This document shows positions 1-12,480 of a DNA stretch of 64,000 nt, in pieces. The position numbers and the translations under genes were made by a program. The notes under the pieces are model-generated. The model did no database searches, was not told where the DNA came from, and was given only the letters and a program-made list of their open reading frames with translations. Source of the stretch: Tuctoria greenei (lineage: Eukaryota; Streptophyta; Magnoliopsida; Poales; Poaceae); assembly GCA_036927565.1 (NCBI GenBank), contig JAYESD010000005.1:12740565-12804564 (forward strand). Reading direction: 5' to 3'. Each line of letters starts with the position of its first letter. The first letter of the stretch is position 1.

Positions 1-559
1 TTTCCCTATTTTTCCTGTACTGGGCTTTGAATTGTCTTGGATAGCTGAAGCGGTGGGCGCTTCTACCAGTTATCACCACGCGTCCTCTTCCGGTTTAAGT
101 GGCTATGGCGAAGGGATCTTTGCTTGCTGTAATATCTCTGTCCTCCGTAGCGCCTTTAATTGCGGTGGTCCCCGAGGCAGCTTATAGCACTTTTGCTCGC
201 TCTGTGATTGAGGGAGATGCCTCAGCGGCTTCCCCAAGCAGCTGACTGACTGGGTCAGTGTGTCTGAGTGGGGACATAGGACCCGTTTATCATGGATACA
301 GCCGTGCTGGGTGGTGCGGTCAGATCCTTCGCTCGGAGTACTCAGGCGCCGTAAAAAAAGGGGGAAAACCTCCGTTTAGAGGGAACAATTCTTTCCTTAC
401 TGGAACCCTGCAACCAAAATTTTCCGCTTCTTCCTCAAGCTTCCGAACCTCCTTCAACTCTTTTGCCAAGGCTCTCACCTTAGCCCACCCCAATGGTTTC
501 CCTGCTGCCTCCTTCCCGGTACCGAACGGCCAAAGAGCTGGCGCCGATGAGGCGGCTCC
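1..559. other. No gene supported; upstream flank of a gypsy-type gene
   Basis: Open frames here are short and overlap one another, and none resembles a known protein. The stretch lies directly upstream of the decayed PF04195-like gene and may be its leader. No LTR end or target duplication could be found. Confidence 0.3.
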
Positions 560-3370
560 TTGGCTGGCCAGCTCCAGAGTGCGGGTGGATGCTCCGCTGT
601 AGATCTCCTGATCTTCGGGTTCTGCGTGAAGACGAGACTGTCTCTTCGTTGCCTATGCCACTGTCAGGCTCGCACTCCCGTTGTCAAGGTTTTTTATTGT
701 TGTGTTGGTGGAGTACAGGCTGCAACTTCATCATCTGTTGCCGAACTCAATCGCCTTGGTGGCTGTGTTTGTCCACCTATGCGAGGTGTCCGTGGGCTGT
801 CCACCCACGGTGGAGTTGTTTTGGCATTTATTCATGATGAAGACGAATGGTAAGAGCGCGACAACTCAAGTGGGGGCCTACTACTTCCGCCACCGGGACA
901 ATAACTCCCGAGGTTACATTGCCTCATTCAAAGGAGGCACATGGAGCGGCTGGTGGGAAGACTGGGAGGTTGCGAGGACAGACACTCATCCCTTGCTGAA
1001 GATGCCCTCTGGCGGTCCAGGCTCTGACCCCACCACATGGGAGGCATCCCACGGCTTGCCAGCAGAATACAGGCCCGCACTGAGGAGGATCCGATTTCTA
1101 GCTAGCAAGGGCTTGACCTCGATGATGGTGTTAGCAGACTTCTTGCTCCGTCGTACTGCCCCTCTCCAGTGGCGTCTGTATTTTTCCTGGGTCTACAACG
1201 GCGAGTATGACGATTGTCGGCTGGGCCCGGACACCCCAACTCTCAAGATGCTAGAGGAGATGCTGAAAATAGTGACCTCCGGCGTTGTTGATGATGAGCA
1301 TGTTTCCGATCCGAATGACTGCCAGCCGCTCCACATGATCACCAACGTGAGGGCTGAGCTGCGGAGCTCAATGTCGAAGGTCAACATGTTTGGCCTCGCG
1401 TGACTGCATTCTGAAGACACAGCTGGCGCCTCTGCGATCCTAAGGCGGTGCTGTGAAGCTGCACATTCAGGGTCGGGGTCTTCTTTGCATACTTCGGCAA
1501 GGGAGGAGGCAGAGCCCTCAATTACTTCCAGTAGGGCAGAGGTCAGCCAGCCGGCTCTGGCTCCGGAGCCGAGGAAGTGCTCCCGCACGCTGGTCGCGGG
1601 CTCTGCTACTTCTATACCGAGGAAGCGGAAGCTATTTAGGGGGGACGATACTCCCATCTCCCATAATCAAGGAACTGGCAAGGCCGAAGCTCCTGTCGTA
1701 GATTTAGCCTTAGACTCCAACAGTGGCTCTGGTTCTAGAGGGGGTGCTAAGAAGCCTGGGCTGACATCAACACGGGTTGATCGGGAGTCGGTACCAGCAA
1801 TGGTGGCACTAGGCCTGTCGTTAGGTCCCGTCGACCTTGGTCCATCGTGCAGGGTGATAGGCCAGGGTCACTGGATTGGCCCGACTCGCCGGTAAGTCGC
1901 GGCTTCTTCACTCTGTTAGTTCTCTCCTGACCACTTTTATTTTTTACGAAGCTTTCTCTCGGTTTCTCAGGGATTCATCAACCAACTTGGTGCCCCGGGC
2001 ACTTCCAGGGGTAGGCCTGATAGCCACCGCCCTTCCCGGTACTAGAGCGAGGTCTGCCTCGTCGCCTCCCACGCTCGAAGGTGCATCGGCCTTAGGTTCC
2101 GCTGATGAGCCTGTGCCCCCGTTCGTTGAGGCAGGTGAGGCAGAGGTGGTGTCGAGCCTGGCTGTGCCAGGCGAGGTGGTGCCCGGTGTGGGAGTGCTAG
2201 ACAGAGAGGTACCGGGCAATGAGGTGCTGGGCGAGGAGGTGTCCGGTGCGGAGGTGCCTGGCGAGGGGGTGCCTATCGCGGAGGTGCCGGGCGAGGAGGT
2301 GCTTGGCGCGGAGGGGGCTACTTTGGTCGTGGCTGCCTCACTTGGTGGGGTTGACTCGCTGGTTGTTCAAGCGGTATCAACGTCTGACGTCATCAACGCG
2401 TAGCACGACGACCCGCCACCAACTATCAACGATACGCCTGTAGTGCAGGGGGGACTTCAGCGTCGGGCTGCGGCATGGTGGTCCTTGGTTCCCGCGAAGC
2501 TTCTGGTTCCCGGGAGCTGGCGTCTGCTGCGGCGTTGGTAGGAGGATCCGAGGGACAACCGCCGGTGACGACGGTCGAGCCAACCCCTCTTGCCGACGCT
2601 ATTGTTGCGGCTCAGTCCATATTGTGCTAGAGGCAAGCTGCTTGTGGCCAAGAGTGGGATCGGCTTGCAGAGGAGCGACGCTTGGTGATGCTGGTTGACG
2701 CCAAGAACAAAGAGCTTGAGGTGAAGGCATTCAAGGCCCACGCTTCTGCCCACACCTGCCTGAAGTTGTGCGAGGGTCAGCGGCTAGAGCTGGTCTGCCG
2801 CGAAGTTGCCGTAGCTGACGCGGAACGGGAGCTGGCGGTGAAGGAGGTGGAGGTCTCTCGGGGCCTGGAGGAGAAGCGCCGTGCTTTGGCAGACCTGGAG
2901 CTCGCCATCAAGCGCCGGGAGGACGATCTGGAGTGCTGTGCTCGGGAGCTCTCCGACTGGGAAGGGGCTGCGCAGAGAGAGGCGGAGAGCCTTCAGGCCT
3001 CTGTACGACCAAAGCCCAAGGAGTATAGGACTTCCTGGCTCGTGTTGGGGCGGTGCTAGAGCCCCTCAGCCTTGGTCCCGTGCCGCGTGGGGAGCCATCT
3101 CAAGGGGTGGCCCAACTGCTTCCTGCCATGGACTCTCTCTGTTCATCATTGGGGTCGGTGAACACCATCCTTGCAAGGCGGCTGGAGGCCGAAGGAAAGG
3201 AGCTGGCTGAGCTGGTGGCCTGCCACGTTCTAGTGTGCTTTCGAAGCTGGTACCCGCAGATCCCGCTGGATCCAGTGGAGAAAGGTCCCTGTGATGAGCG
3301 GGAGGATGAGGCTAGGGCCAAAGTCCAAGACCTTGCCAGGGAGGTTGATTCTTCGTTCCAGCAGAGTTGA
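560..3370 (+). pseudogene. Decayed gypsy-type (PF04195-like) gag gene
   Basis: I recognise the layout of the grass 'transposase (putative) gypsy type' family, the gag-like gene of large, often non-autonomous LTR elements. The N-terminal part (about 681-1400) has the conserved run around LLPNSIALVAVFVHLCE, then GAYYFRHRDN and a Trp-rich GTWSGWWEDW segment. A proline/valine-rich linker follows (about 1485-2400). Next comes a charged coiled coil (about 2682-3000, many Glu/Arg/Leu heptads) and a C-terminal segment with FRSWYPQIPLDPVEKGP (3053-3370). The parts lie in different frames with stops at about 1401, 1893, 2401 and 3057, so no full protein can be made. There is no protease or reverse transcriptase. 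Family assignment rests on recalled consensus; a Pfam search would settle it. Confidence 0.65.
2139..2330 (+). repeat. Short in-frame GEEV-P/G repeat inside the gag-like gene
   Basis: About a dozen imperfect repeats of a 15-30 base unit encode variants of GEEVPGAEV. The period is a multiple of three, so repeat changes keep the frame. It lies in the low-complexity linker between the globular N-terminus and the coiled coil. Confidence 0.6.
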
Positions 3371-3424
3371 GGCCGTCGGCACCTGGGTGCAAGGTTTTGT
3401 ATCTGGGGATGACCCCCTTGTGTA

Positions 3425-3430
3425 AATAAA
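3425..3430 (+). terminator. Possible polyadenylation signal AATAAA
   Basis: A canonical AATAAA lies about 55 bases after the last stop of the gag-like gene and is followed by a T/G-rich stretch. Position and composition fit a plant 3' end; there is no transcript support. Confidence 0.35.
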
Positions 3431-3734
3431 TGTTTATGAATTTGGATTCATGTTCTTTTGTCTATTGGCTTGTCGTGTGCTTCAAAAAAGTTGCCCCAAT
3501 TCCTTCTTTTGTGTAAGGTTTTGAAGAGCCTTTGCTGACACTGTTAGCCTTTTAGGGATCAACGCTTGCCTACGGACCCCCCGGGAGGACCCTTGGTAGT
3601 CGTGGCCAGATAGTTGGTTACGCTTGCCACTTGAACGCAGGGTGTCTTCGACATGCCCCCAACGGGCTGGGGGAGCTTGAGTGACTGGTCTCGGCGTGTC
3701 CCCTTTCAGGGGCGCTGGGCTTTTTATGAGTGTT

Positions 3735-4640
3735 GTCGTCGACGGCAGCCCCCTGGGAGGTGCCGGAGCTGGATGCTCTGGCGTCGCCCACCATCTTCGT
3801 AGGTACGTCGGCGGCCGGCCCCCTGGGAGTTGCCAGAGTTGGATGCTCCGGTGTCGCCCACCATCTGCGTAGAAACGTCGACGGTGGGCCCTCTAGGAGG
3901 TGCCGAAGTTGGATGCTCCGGCGTCGTCCACCATCATCATGAAGTCGTCGATGGCAGGCCCCTGGTTTACAGGCTATCGCAAGGGAACCTTATTAGCAAC
4001 AAGAGCGGGGCAGGAGAGTTTACTCACTTATTCGCTCTTGGTGCTGTCATTGACGTTCTGGGACGTCGACTGCAGGCCCCTTGGGAGGTGTCGGGGATGG
4101 ATGCTCTAGCGTCGCCCACCATCTTCGTAGGTATGTCGACGGCCGGCCCCCTGGGAGGTGCTGGAGCTGGATGCTCTGGCGTCGCCCACCATCTTCATAG
4201 GTATGTCGATGGCCGGCCCCCTGGGAGTTGCCAGAGCTGGATGCTCCGGCGTCGCCCACCATCTGCGTAGAAACATCGACGGTGGCCCCCTTGGAGGTGC
4301 CGGAGCTGGATGCTCCGGCGTCGTCTACCATCTCCATGTAGGCGTCAATAGCAGGCCCCTTGGGAGGTGCTGGAGCTGGATGCTCTGGCATCGTCCACTA
4401 TCTCCATATAGGTGTCAACTGCAGGCCCCTGGTGTACAGGCTATCGCAAGAGAAACCTATTAGCAACAAGTGCGGGGCAGGAGAGTTTACTCACTAATTC
4501 ACGCTTGGTGCTGTCGCTGACGTTCTGGGACGTCGAATGCAGACCCCTTGGGAGGTGTCGCAACTGGATGCTCCGACGTCGCCCACCATCTTCGTAGGTA
4601 CATCGACGGCTGGCCCCGTGGGAGTTGCCAGAGCTGGATG
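3735..4640. repeat. 70-bp minisatellite with a ~470-bp higher-order unit
   Basis: The marker GGATGCTC recurs at 3771, 3841, 3911, 4098(+1), 4168, 4238, 4308 and 4378, that is every 70 bases, with about 10 copies in all. Each unit reads roughly CCCCTGGGAGGTGCCGGAGC, GGATGCTCTGGCGTCGCCCA, then CCATCTTCGTAGG and a variable GTCGACGGC part. Two blocks are separated by a different segment containing CTATCGCAAGGGAACC and GCGGGGCAGGAGAGTTTACT, which appears once near 3970 and again near 4440. The array therefore has a second-level repeat of about 470 bp. Seventy is not a multiple of three and all frames decay, so the open frames across it are not genes. Confidence 0.85.
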
Positions 4641-5115
4641 TTACGTTGTACCATTCTGTGTATGTCTTGCACACATAACAGAGGCGCATATTGTTTTGCT
4701 CGCTAGTGATCTTTTCCTATCCTTAAGTATAGTCATGTCTTATAGTTCTGAGCTGGTACACGAGATTTGGGTAATTCTGTGCATTGGCGCTTAGGGTACG
4801 GCTTCCTCCTTATTCGGGGTGTGAGCGTCCTGGTTCCCTGGTACTTAGCCGCAACACTGGGAGGAAAACGCACACGCTTAGGGTACAGGACCAAGCTAAG
4901 CATGCTGTGCGCTCTAGACCTCCAGCTCAGCGCTGGTCGTTCGCAGGGAATCATTTGGCACCACAAAGCCCCAAATAAGAGGGTAGTCGTGAGGTTCCAA
5001 TACACCTTGCAGGTACCTCAAATACATCCACCTGTAGCAGGGTTACATGACTCTACTAGAGGCGATACAGAAAAGATTTTACCAAATACATGAAGGTGAT
5101 GTACGGAAGACGAGT
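4641..5115. other. No gene seen; flank of the Athila-like insertion
   Basis: Unique-looking sequence between the minisatellite and the Athila-like LTR. It contains a short duplicated word GCTTAGGGTAC (near 4790 and 4878). No coding or RNA feature is supported. Confidence 0.3.
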
Positions 5116-6234
5116 TGTTGGTATTTCTTAACACCACAGAGTTATCCGCAAGCGCACGGAAATACCGTTGTAGCACTTCCCCTTAAGGAGTATTCCCAAG
5201 GGTATCAAATCCAAAGAACGTGTATGCTAATCTTTCGAACTAGCTCACCCAAGGACACAAAGTTGTTTGGTAGGCAAGGAACAGAGATGAATTCAAAGTA
5301 TTGATCCTAATTCAAGGAAGTTTGCAGTAGATGCTTGCTTCGGGCACGACCTTACTCCTAGCAATACTAGGACGACTCCCGCCAAGAGCCTATGGCATAG
5401 CCGAACGTGGAGGATTACGAAGGACAGATAGGGCTGTCACCACCTACTGCCTACGTCTTCAATCCATGGGTCTACGAGATATCCACTGATGATTTATAAC
5501 CTAAGCACCACACTTACATTCTAAATCACTACTCTAGTTGTTTCGAACACAAAGCTATAACTAGAGCCTCTAATGAATTAAAGCAGTGAACCCACAAGTA
5601 ACTACTTGTGCAAACTACTAAGAATAAAAGATCAAACTTGTATTGAATTCACAAAGGCTTACTTGATTGAGTAAAACTTTTGTAGGGGTACAAGTGTAGA
5701 AGAGGGACTTGACAAGCCCAAGCCTCCTTCTCCTAGACTCTTCACCACACTCTCCTTCTACTTTGGTAGCCTCTAGGACTACTCTAAACCTTTGGAGTGT
5801 AGCACTATTCTCAACTTTTGGTGTGTGTGAAAAGTGAGGTGAGGGGGTCTATTTATAGGTGGAGAAGGGTCAGTTTCCGCCATAGTTTACGCGTGAATCA
5901 GTCACCATTGACTCCAGGGAGCCAGGAGGAGCCAACATGTGTCGTTTGATCGAGTTTGGCGCCAGGAAGAGGTCGGCCGAACCAGGGGTTCAACCGACCT
6001 GCTCAAGGCTCCCCTCGGGGAGTGCTTCCTCCAGGTGGCTTCCAGGTGGGCCCCCTTGATATATATGGGTGCAACACCGTTGGATCTCCTCGTATTCTTT
6101 TGCATGTGGGCCATTTGATCCATGTGTTGCCACGTGTCATCGCCTGGTTCGTTGAAATCCATTTTCATGGATTCATCCCTGCATGTTTTGGTATTTTGGG
6201 TAATAATTCACCTGCATGCAAATAGACACCAACA
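5116..6234 (-). repeat. 3' LTR of the Athila-like element
   Basis: The copy runs from TGTTGGTATTTC to CACCAACA, so its ends form the inverted pair TGTTGG/CCAACA. About 900 bp of it is closely matched by 49569-50488. It contains a TATA-like TATTTATAGG near 5851. The right end is inferred from the inverted terminus and is less sure than the left end. Confidence 0.75.
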
Positions 6235-8222
6235 CTTGTGGAATTGGGTTAGTGTATGACCTTACCACTATGTTTTGTGTTTCTTTTATGCACATTATGA
6301 GGTGAAATGACGGTCAAAATGTGGTACTTAAGGACTGTCAGCAAACTCCCCCACACTTAGTCCTTTGCTCGTCCTTGAGTGAAGGCAAGAAGAACTAGAG
6401 TGTTGTCATGAATTTTTCTATAAGGTAGAAAATAAGGATACTAGATATTTCAACTTATACCTTAATTCATGGATCCCCTTTGTGTATGTGGCTACCACAT
6501 CAATCTTGGGTGTTTGAAAAGTGGAACGGTTATAATGAAGTTCCCTTGGACCATTCTCTGTTGAAGTGATTTGGCAATTGCTATATTTGAAAGTCATAGG
6601 AACTTTTGCCCTTGCCTTCTCGATTGGAATCTCTCAAATATCTCAAAGTGTTTGAGTCCTCACCATGGAATGTTTTGCCAATTCTTGTCCCTATACTAAA
6701 AGTGGCTATATCTGGAGCTTGGTAGGGATGAATGTGGCACACATTTGCAATTCATATGTTACTAAGTCAAAAACTTGATCCTATGAGAGACTTATTTAAT
6801 GAACAAAGTGAAGGGAAAATTCTTAGGCACATGAATGGAATGGATGGGCGAGGTGATAACTCCCATGAATTTGCTCTCTCTTAAGGATGAAACATGGCTA
6901 CTTTTTTTTGAGCAGTCTTACTCTTTTTCAAGAGTGGATGCCTTTTTTTTCCTATTTTTTTCTTGTAGCCATGTCTTCTACTCCTTTTTTTTAGAGAGGC
7001 TTTCATTTGCATTGTATGGAGTTTCTTTTTGGTGGATGGGTAATAGATGGATGCAAACTCTCAATGTGAGAAATTTTGCATGAATGGAGTGCACAAGAGT
7101 TTTCAATTCAAAAAGTTCATGCATGTCACTCAATTGGGTCACGGGTTTGACAAAATTCAATGAAAAGCAAAGTGGCATATGCTTGTGGTTTTCAATGAAT
7201 GTATCATATGGCCTTGGTGGGTATATAAATTTCCAATGAGAGATTTAGGCAAAGTTCAAGACTTCAAATAGTTACAAATGTCAAAATATTTCAAGCAAAA
7301 GGATGATTTCTAAAGAACTCATTTACCATATCACACTAGTCAAATACCTAGATGATGTGTTTTTTTTCTATTGATTTATGGGAATCATAAACAAGGTAAT
7401 GAATTGAAATATAAAGTATTCAAATTTTCAGCTTAAGCAAATTATTGACTACCAAATTTTATTTCAATTTGTTGAGTTGATTCATTTTAGATATGCAATG
7501 AAAAATATGAAATCAACTCAAACAGCAGGGTAGCGCATAAAAGTGGGGATAGGAAATCCAAACCGATTTTCTGGAGCAAAACGGAGTCGTATCGAGCAGA
7601 AAATAGGTCGGTCGACCAGGGCATTCAGCCGACCTCCTGTTGGCTCTGCTGTGGCTCTGTTTCGTCGGGTCGTTTTGCTCATTCGGTCGTGATGTGTTTT
7701 GATATGCAACGTTAATTTTTCACGTCGGGATTTCGTGACTTGGGGACATGTTTCCCCCACACTTGTTTCCTGAATTCTTTATTCAACAAAATAAACTAAA
7801 GGGGGAACTTTACCGGTGTTAGATGAACCGGTAAGTTCACTTTATTGAAATCAAAATATGGGGATTATTACATTATTTAATAGAAAACAAATGTTTTTAA
7901 AAAAATTAAAATCCTAAGTAGTAAGCATCCTATGCTGTCGGGACGGGAGGAAGATGATGATTCAATGAGGTGCACGACTTTCCTCTCTGTTTCCGTCCTT
8001 TAAATAGGCAGGGAACGACATGTTTCACCGAGGATTTTGTGGAGGATATCGAGGAGGATCAACACGAGAAAAATTAACGCGAACGGCGCGAATGGAGAGT
8101 CGACCGACCCTAGGGTTCGGCCGACCCCCTTCTGGCTCTGTTCGGGCCACATTTTCTTGGGTCGATTAAATGGGCCTCATAGATGAAGAATTGGATGGAC
8201 CCATTAGTTGGACGTGGATAAT
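6235..8222 (-). other. Non-coding 3' region of the Athila-like element
   Basis: This 2-kb stretch lies between the end of pol and the 3' LTR. It is A/T-rich and has no credible ORF, so any env-like gene of the lineage is absent or lost. C-rich stretches CTCCCCCACACTTAG (about 6346) and TTTCCCCCACACTTG (about 7750) are polypurine-like on the minus strand. The motif GGTCGG(C/T)CGA...CAGCCGACC occurs near 7608 and 8100 and again in the LTR near 5972. Confidence 0.5.
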
Positions 8223-10936
8223 TTAAATATAATTGAAAGAAATGGCATGGAAATAGATTAGATTGACCACGTCAAATTCTTTTTCTGTATCATTTTGGGA
8301 ATCGAGAAATAATTTGAGTCGGTGCCCATTCACTTCGAATAGTTGACCGTCATCACCTTGGAGTGTGATTGCTCCATGGGATGAAGTCTCTACTACAGTG
8401 AAGGGTCCTTCCCATTTACTTCTAAGCTTCCCATGTCCAAAGAGTTTAACCCTAGAGTTAAAGAGTAAAACTTTATCTCCAGGTTTGAACTCTTTCGGCG
8501 TAATCCTCTTATCGTGCCATCTTTTGGTTCTCTCATTATAAATTCTGGCACTGTGGTACGCCTTATCTCTCCATTCCTCCAACTTAGAGATTTGCTTCAA
8601 TCGGTGATTTCCAGCTTCGTTAAGATTCATGTTCCACCGCTTGATGGCCCAATATGCTCTATGTTCCAATTCTACGGGAAGATGGCAAGTCTTCCCATAG
8701 ACAAGTTGGAAAGGAGACATGCCGATAGGTGTCTTGTAGGCAATACGATATGCCCACAATGCGTCGGGTAGCTTTTGCTTCCATCCCGTTCCCATTTCCA
8801 AGACAATATTTTGCAGAATATTCTTAATTTGCTTATTAAATGTTTCTGCTTGACCACTTGTCTGTGGGTGGTATGGGGTAGCAATGTTATGCTGGACTCC
8901 AAGTTTCCTTAAAAAGTTCTGGAAGGTCAGATCTATGAAATGAGACCCTCCATCACTTATGACCATACGGGGAGTTCCAAAGCGTGGGAAAATGATCTCA
9001 TGGAACATTTTCCTTGCTTGCTTGGAATCAGCATTTTTGCATGGTAATGCTTCTACCCATTTTGACACATAATCGATGGCAACCAGAATATACTCGCAAT
9101 CATAAGACCTAGGAAAAGGTCCCATGAAATCAATACCCCATACATCAAATGATTCCACTTGGAGATTGTATGTTAGGGGCATCGCATCGCGAGTAGAGAT
9201 TCCTCCATGCTTCTGGCATTTCCAACATCTGCGAATGAATTCTTTGGTATCTTCATACATTGAAGGCCAATAGAATCCACTCTGCCAGATCTTTGCCTCA
9301 GTACGGTAAACACCGTAATGAACACCATAGGGGCCAACATGGCATTTATAATTTTGGTGCCTTCGATTGATGGGACACACCTTCTAAGAAGGCCATCAAC
9401 ACATACTCGATAGAGGTAAGGGTCATCCCAAAGGTGTCTACGACTCTTATAAATGAGTTTCTTTTTGTTCTCCCCTGGTGGTACGTATCCCATGACCATA
9501 AAGTTCACGATATCCGCATACCAAGGGTGAGAGTATGTTACCTTGAGGAGCATATCATCTCGTAGGAAGTCATTGATAGGTATGTCCATGGTTTGTGTGA
9601 CTTCCATACGTGAAAGATGATCTGCTACTGAATTCTCTACTCCTTTCTTATCTCTTATTTCCAGATCAAATTCTTGGAGTAGAAGAATCCATCGAATTAT
9701 CCTGGGTTTAGCATCCTTTTTGGTAAGCAGATATTTTAAAGCAGCATGGTCTGTGTAGACTATGACCTTTGCTCCAACCAAATAGGATCTAAACTTGTCG
9801 ATAGCAAAAACAACTGCTAGGAGATCTTTGAGGTTTTGGAATAATTGAGTTGGGCTAGCGTAGGCTATTGCGTGATGCTTTTTATCTTTGGTTTGGCCTA
9901 AGACCGCACCAACAACAAAGTCACTGGCATCACACATGATTTCGAATGGCAGCGTCCAATCAAGAGGTTGGATAATTGGAGCTGAGATGAGTGCCTTTTT
10001 GAGTATATCAAATGATTTAATACATTCATCATCGAAATCAAAGGGAGCTTCTTTAGCTAATAGGTTAGTGAGGGGTCTAGCAATTTTGGAGAAATCCTTG
10101 ATAAATCATCTGTAGAACCCTGCATGACCTAAAAAGCTGCGGATTCCCTTAACATTGATAGGAGGTGGAAGTTTTTTAATAACTTCAATTTTAGCTTTGT
10201 CCACCTCTATCCCTCTCTCGAACACCAAGTGTCCAAGAACGATGCCTTCCCGGACCATGAAATGGCACTTTTCCCAATTAAGCACAAGGTCCTTCTCCTA
10301 GCATCTTTGTAAGACCCTGTCTAAATTGTCTAGACAATGATCAAAAGTTTTTCCATAGACGGAGAAATCGACCATGAAAACTTCCATGATCTCGATCATG
10401 TCTGAAAATATAGACATGATGCATCTCTGGAAAGAGGCAGGAGCGTTACACAGTCCAAAGGACATACGCTGGTAGGCAAAGGTCCTGTAAGGACATATGA
10501 ACGTGGTCTTACTTTGATCATCGGGATGGATAGGAATTTTATGATATCCCGAATACCCATCAAGGAAACAGAAGTAGGAGTGTTTTGCCAATCGCTCTAA
10601 CATCTCATCGATGAAGGGCAATGGAAAATGGTCTTTCCTTGTTGCCTTGTTAAGTTTTTGGTAGTCAATGCACATCCTCCATCCCGTGATGGTCCATTGA
10701 GGAATTAATTCATTCCTCTCATTTTGAACGACCGTCATACCTCCCTTCTTAGGCACTACTTGAACTGGACTTACCCATTCACTATGAGGAACAGGGTAAA
10801 TAATCCCAACATGTAGAAGTTTCAAGACTTCTTTCTTTACAACTTCCCGCATCGTATTATTCAACCGCCTTTGAGGTTCCCTTGAGGGGACACTCTCAGG
10901 GTCAATAGGAATACAATGGGTGCATAACGCTGAACT
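8223..10936 (-). pseudogene. Athila-like pol, downstream part (RT, RNase H, integrase)
   Basis: Reading leftward, RT (10298-10936) has WRMCIDYQKLNKATRKDHFP, DGYSGYHKIPI and FGLCNAPASFQRC. The catalytic FMDD-type box now reads FMVDF, losing one metal-binding aspartate. In-frame stops follow at about 10295 (after VLQRC) and 10113 (after GFYR). RNase H (about 9.45-9.94 kb) has MCDASDFVVGAVLGQ and DHLSRM. Integrase (8223-9380) has the zinc-finger CWKCQKHGG and the core residues in GIDFMGPFP, ISDGGSHF and HPQTSGQAE. A frameshift lies between RNase H and integrase, near 9.2-9.38 kb. The gene continues upstream at 47754 beyond the nested insertion. Confidence 0.9.
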
Positions 10937-10941
10937 AATTC
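10937..10941. repeat. Left target-site duplication (AATTC) of the non-autonomous gypsy element
   Basis: AATTC precedes the LTR start TGATAAGAAGG. The identical AATTC follows the other LTR end at 47749-47753. Removing one copy plus the insertion restores continuous pol reading across LKGI-SSALC. Confidence 0.93.
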
Positions 10942-11005
10942 TGATAAGAAGGTTTAGGCCCGATCTTCCGAAAGGTAATAGATAAGTTGATTGATGTGGA
11001 GATCT
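10942..11005 (-). repeat. First 64 bp of the split left LTR
   Basis: TGATAAGAAGG through GTGGAGATCT matches the start of the right LTR at 46843. The match stops at the CACTA insertion and resumes at 43268 with CGACGTTGATGATCTG. Confidence 0.93.
11003..11005. repeat. Left 3-bp target duplication (TCT) of the CACTA
   Basis: TCT lies directly before CACTA and is repeated at 43265-43267 after TAGTG. The uninterrupted LTR at 46.9 kb has one TCT at this site. A 3-bp duplication is the CACTA hallmark. Confidence 0.93.
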
Positions 11006-11021
11006 CACTACCAGGATTCCG
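11006..11021 (+). repeat. Left terminal inverted repeat of the CACTA
   Basis: CACTACCAGGATTCCG pairs with the inverted right end at 43249-43264, with two mismatches at positions 6-7. Confidence 0.9.
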
Positions 11022-12480
11022 GTTTATTGTGACGAAAAAAATCGTTGCAATAGGTCGAAATTCGTCGCAATAGGTTGTTGTCGCAACAAAATAAAACGTC
11101 GTGATAGTTTTTCCAACTCGTGGCGATAACAGCCGTGGCAATAGGTTATTGCGACGACTTGACATCCGTGGCAAATAGTATGGTATTGCGACGACTCCAC
11201 GTTGGTGGCAAATAGTATGGTATTGCAACGGTTTAACGTATTGCGACGATTTAACGTATTGCGACGAAAATATCGGTGTTGCAACGATGTCACATTCGTG
11301 GCAAAAAGTATGGTACTGCAATGACTCCATGTTCGTTGCAAATAGTATGGTATTGCAACGGTTTAACATATTGCGATGATTTAATGTATTGCAACGAAAA
11401 TAACGGTGTTGCAACGATGCCACATTCGTGGCAAAAAGTATGGTATTGCAATGACTCCACGTTCGTGACAAATAGTATGGTATTGCAACGGTTTAATGTA
11501 TTGTGACGATTTAACGTATTGCAATGAAAATAACGGTGTTGCAATGATGCCACATTCGTGGCGAAAAGTATGGTATTGCAATGACTCCACGTTCGCGGCA
11601 AATAGTATGGTATTGCAACGGTTTAATGTATTGCGACGATTTAACGTATTGCAACGAATAGTACGTTATTTGCGATGATTTCACATCTGTGGCGATAAGT
11701 ACGGTATCGCGATGATTTCATACTCGTGGCGAATAGTATGGTATCGCAACATTTTCACATTCGCGGCGAATAGTACGGTGTTGCAACGATTTCACATCCG
11801 TAGCGAATAGTACGGTATGGCAATGTTTTTACATTCGTGGCGAATAGTATGGTGTTGCAACGATTTCACATCCGTGGTGAATAGTACGGTATCACGACGA
11901 CTTCACACTCGTGGCAAATAATATGGTATCGTGACGTTTTCACATCTGCGGCGAATAGTACGGTATCGCGACGATTTCACACTCATGGCGAATAATATCG
12001 TATCGCGACGTTTTCACATTCGTGGCGAATACTACGGTGTTGCAACAATTTCACTTCCGTGGCGAATAGTATGGTATCGTGACGATTTCACACTCGTGGC
12101 GAATAATATGGTATCGCGATGATTTCACAGCCGTGGCCAATAATACGGTATTGCAACGACTTCACGTTCATGGCAAATAGTATGATATTGCAACGATTTC
12201 AAACCGTGGCAACAGTATTGTATTGCAACGATTTCTGATGTGTGGCAATAGGTTTGTAATGCAACATATCCAAATCTGTTGCAATAGGGTCGTAATGCGA
12301 CGTTCTCTGGGTGGTGGCAATAGCAGTCTAGTGCAACGCTTTTTTGGTCGTAGCCAAATGTTTGTAGTGCAACGTTTTATAATTTGTGGCAATAGCTAGC
12401 TTCCTATTGCAACCGTTTATTTTCGTCGCAATAATCTGTTAATGCCACGTTTTATAATTAGCGGCACTAGAATCCTAATG
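11022..12480. repeat. Left subterminal repeats of the CACTA
   Basis: About 1.45 kb of variants of TTCGTGGCAAATAGTATGG and TATTGCAACGATTT, spaced about 36-45 bases apart. Between about 11161 and 11660 they form a higher-order unit: CACATTCGTGGC recurs at 11291, 11421 and 11551 (period 130). In En/Spm elements such repeats bind the TnpA protein. Open frames across them come from low stop density and are not genes. Confidence 0.85.

Noticed and set aside
3681..4794. Many overlapping 60-146 codon frames
   Set aside because: They cross the 70-bp minisatellite in all frames and show no codon-level constraint.
4767..5093. 108-codon plus-strand frame before the Athila-like LTR
   Set aside because: No family resemblance, and overlapping frames of similar length on both strands; likely chance.
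11024..12392. Several 60-178 codon frames rich in His/Cys/Asn (for example HCNTILFATN)
   Set aside because: They are translations of CACTA subterminal repeats in low-stop frames; the repeat explains them fully.
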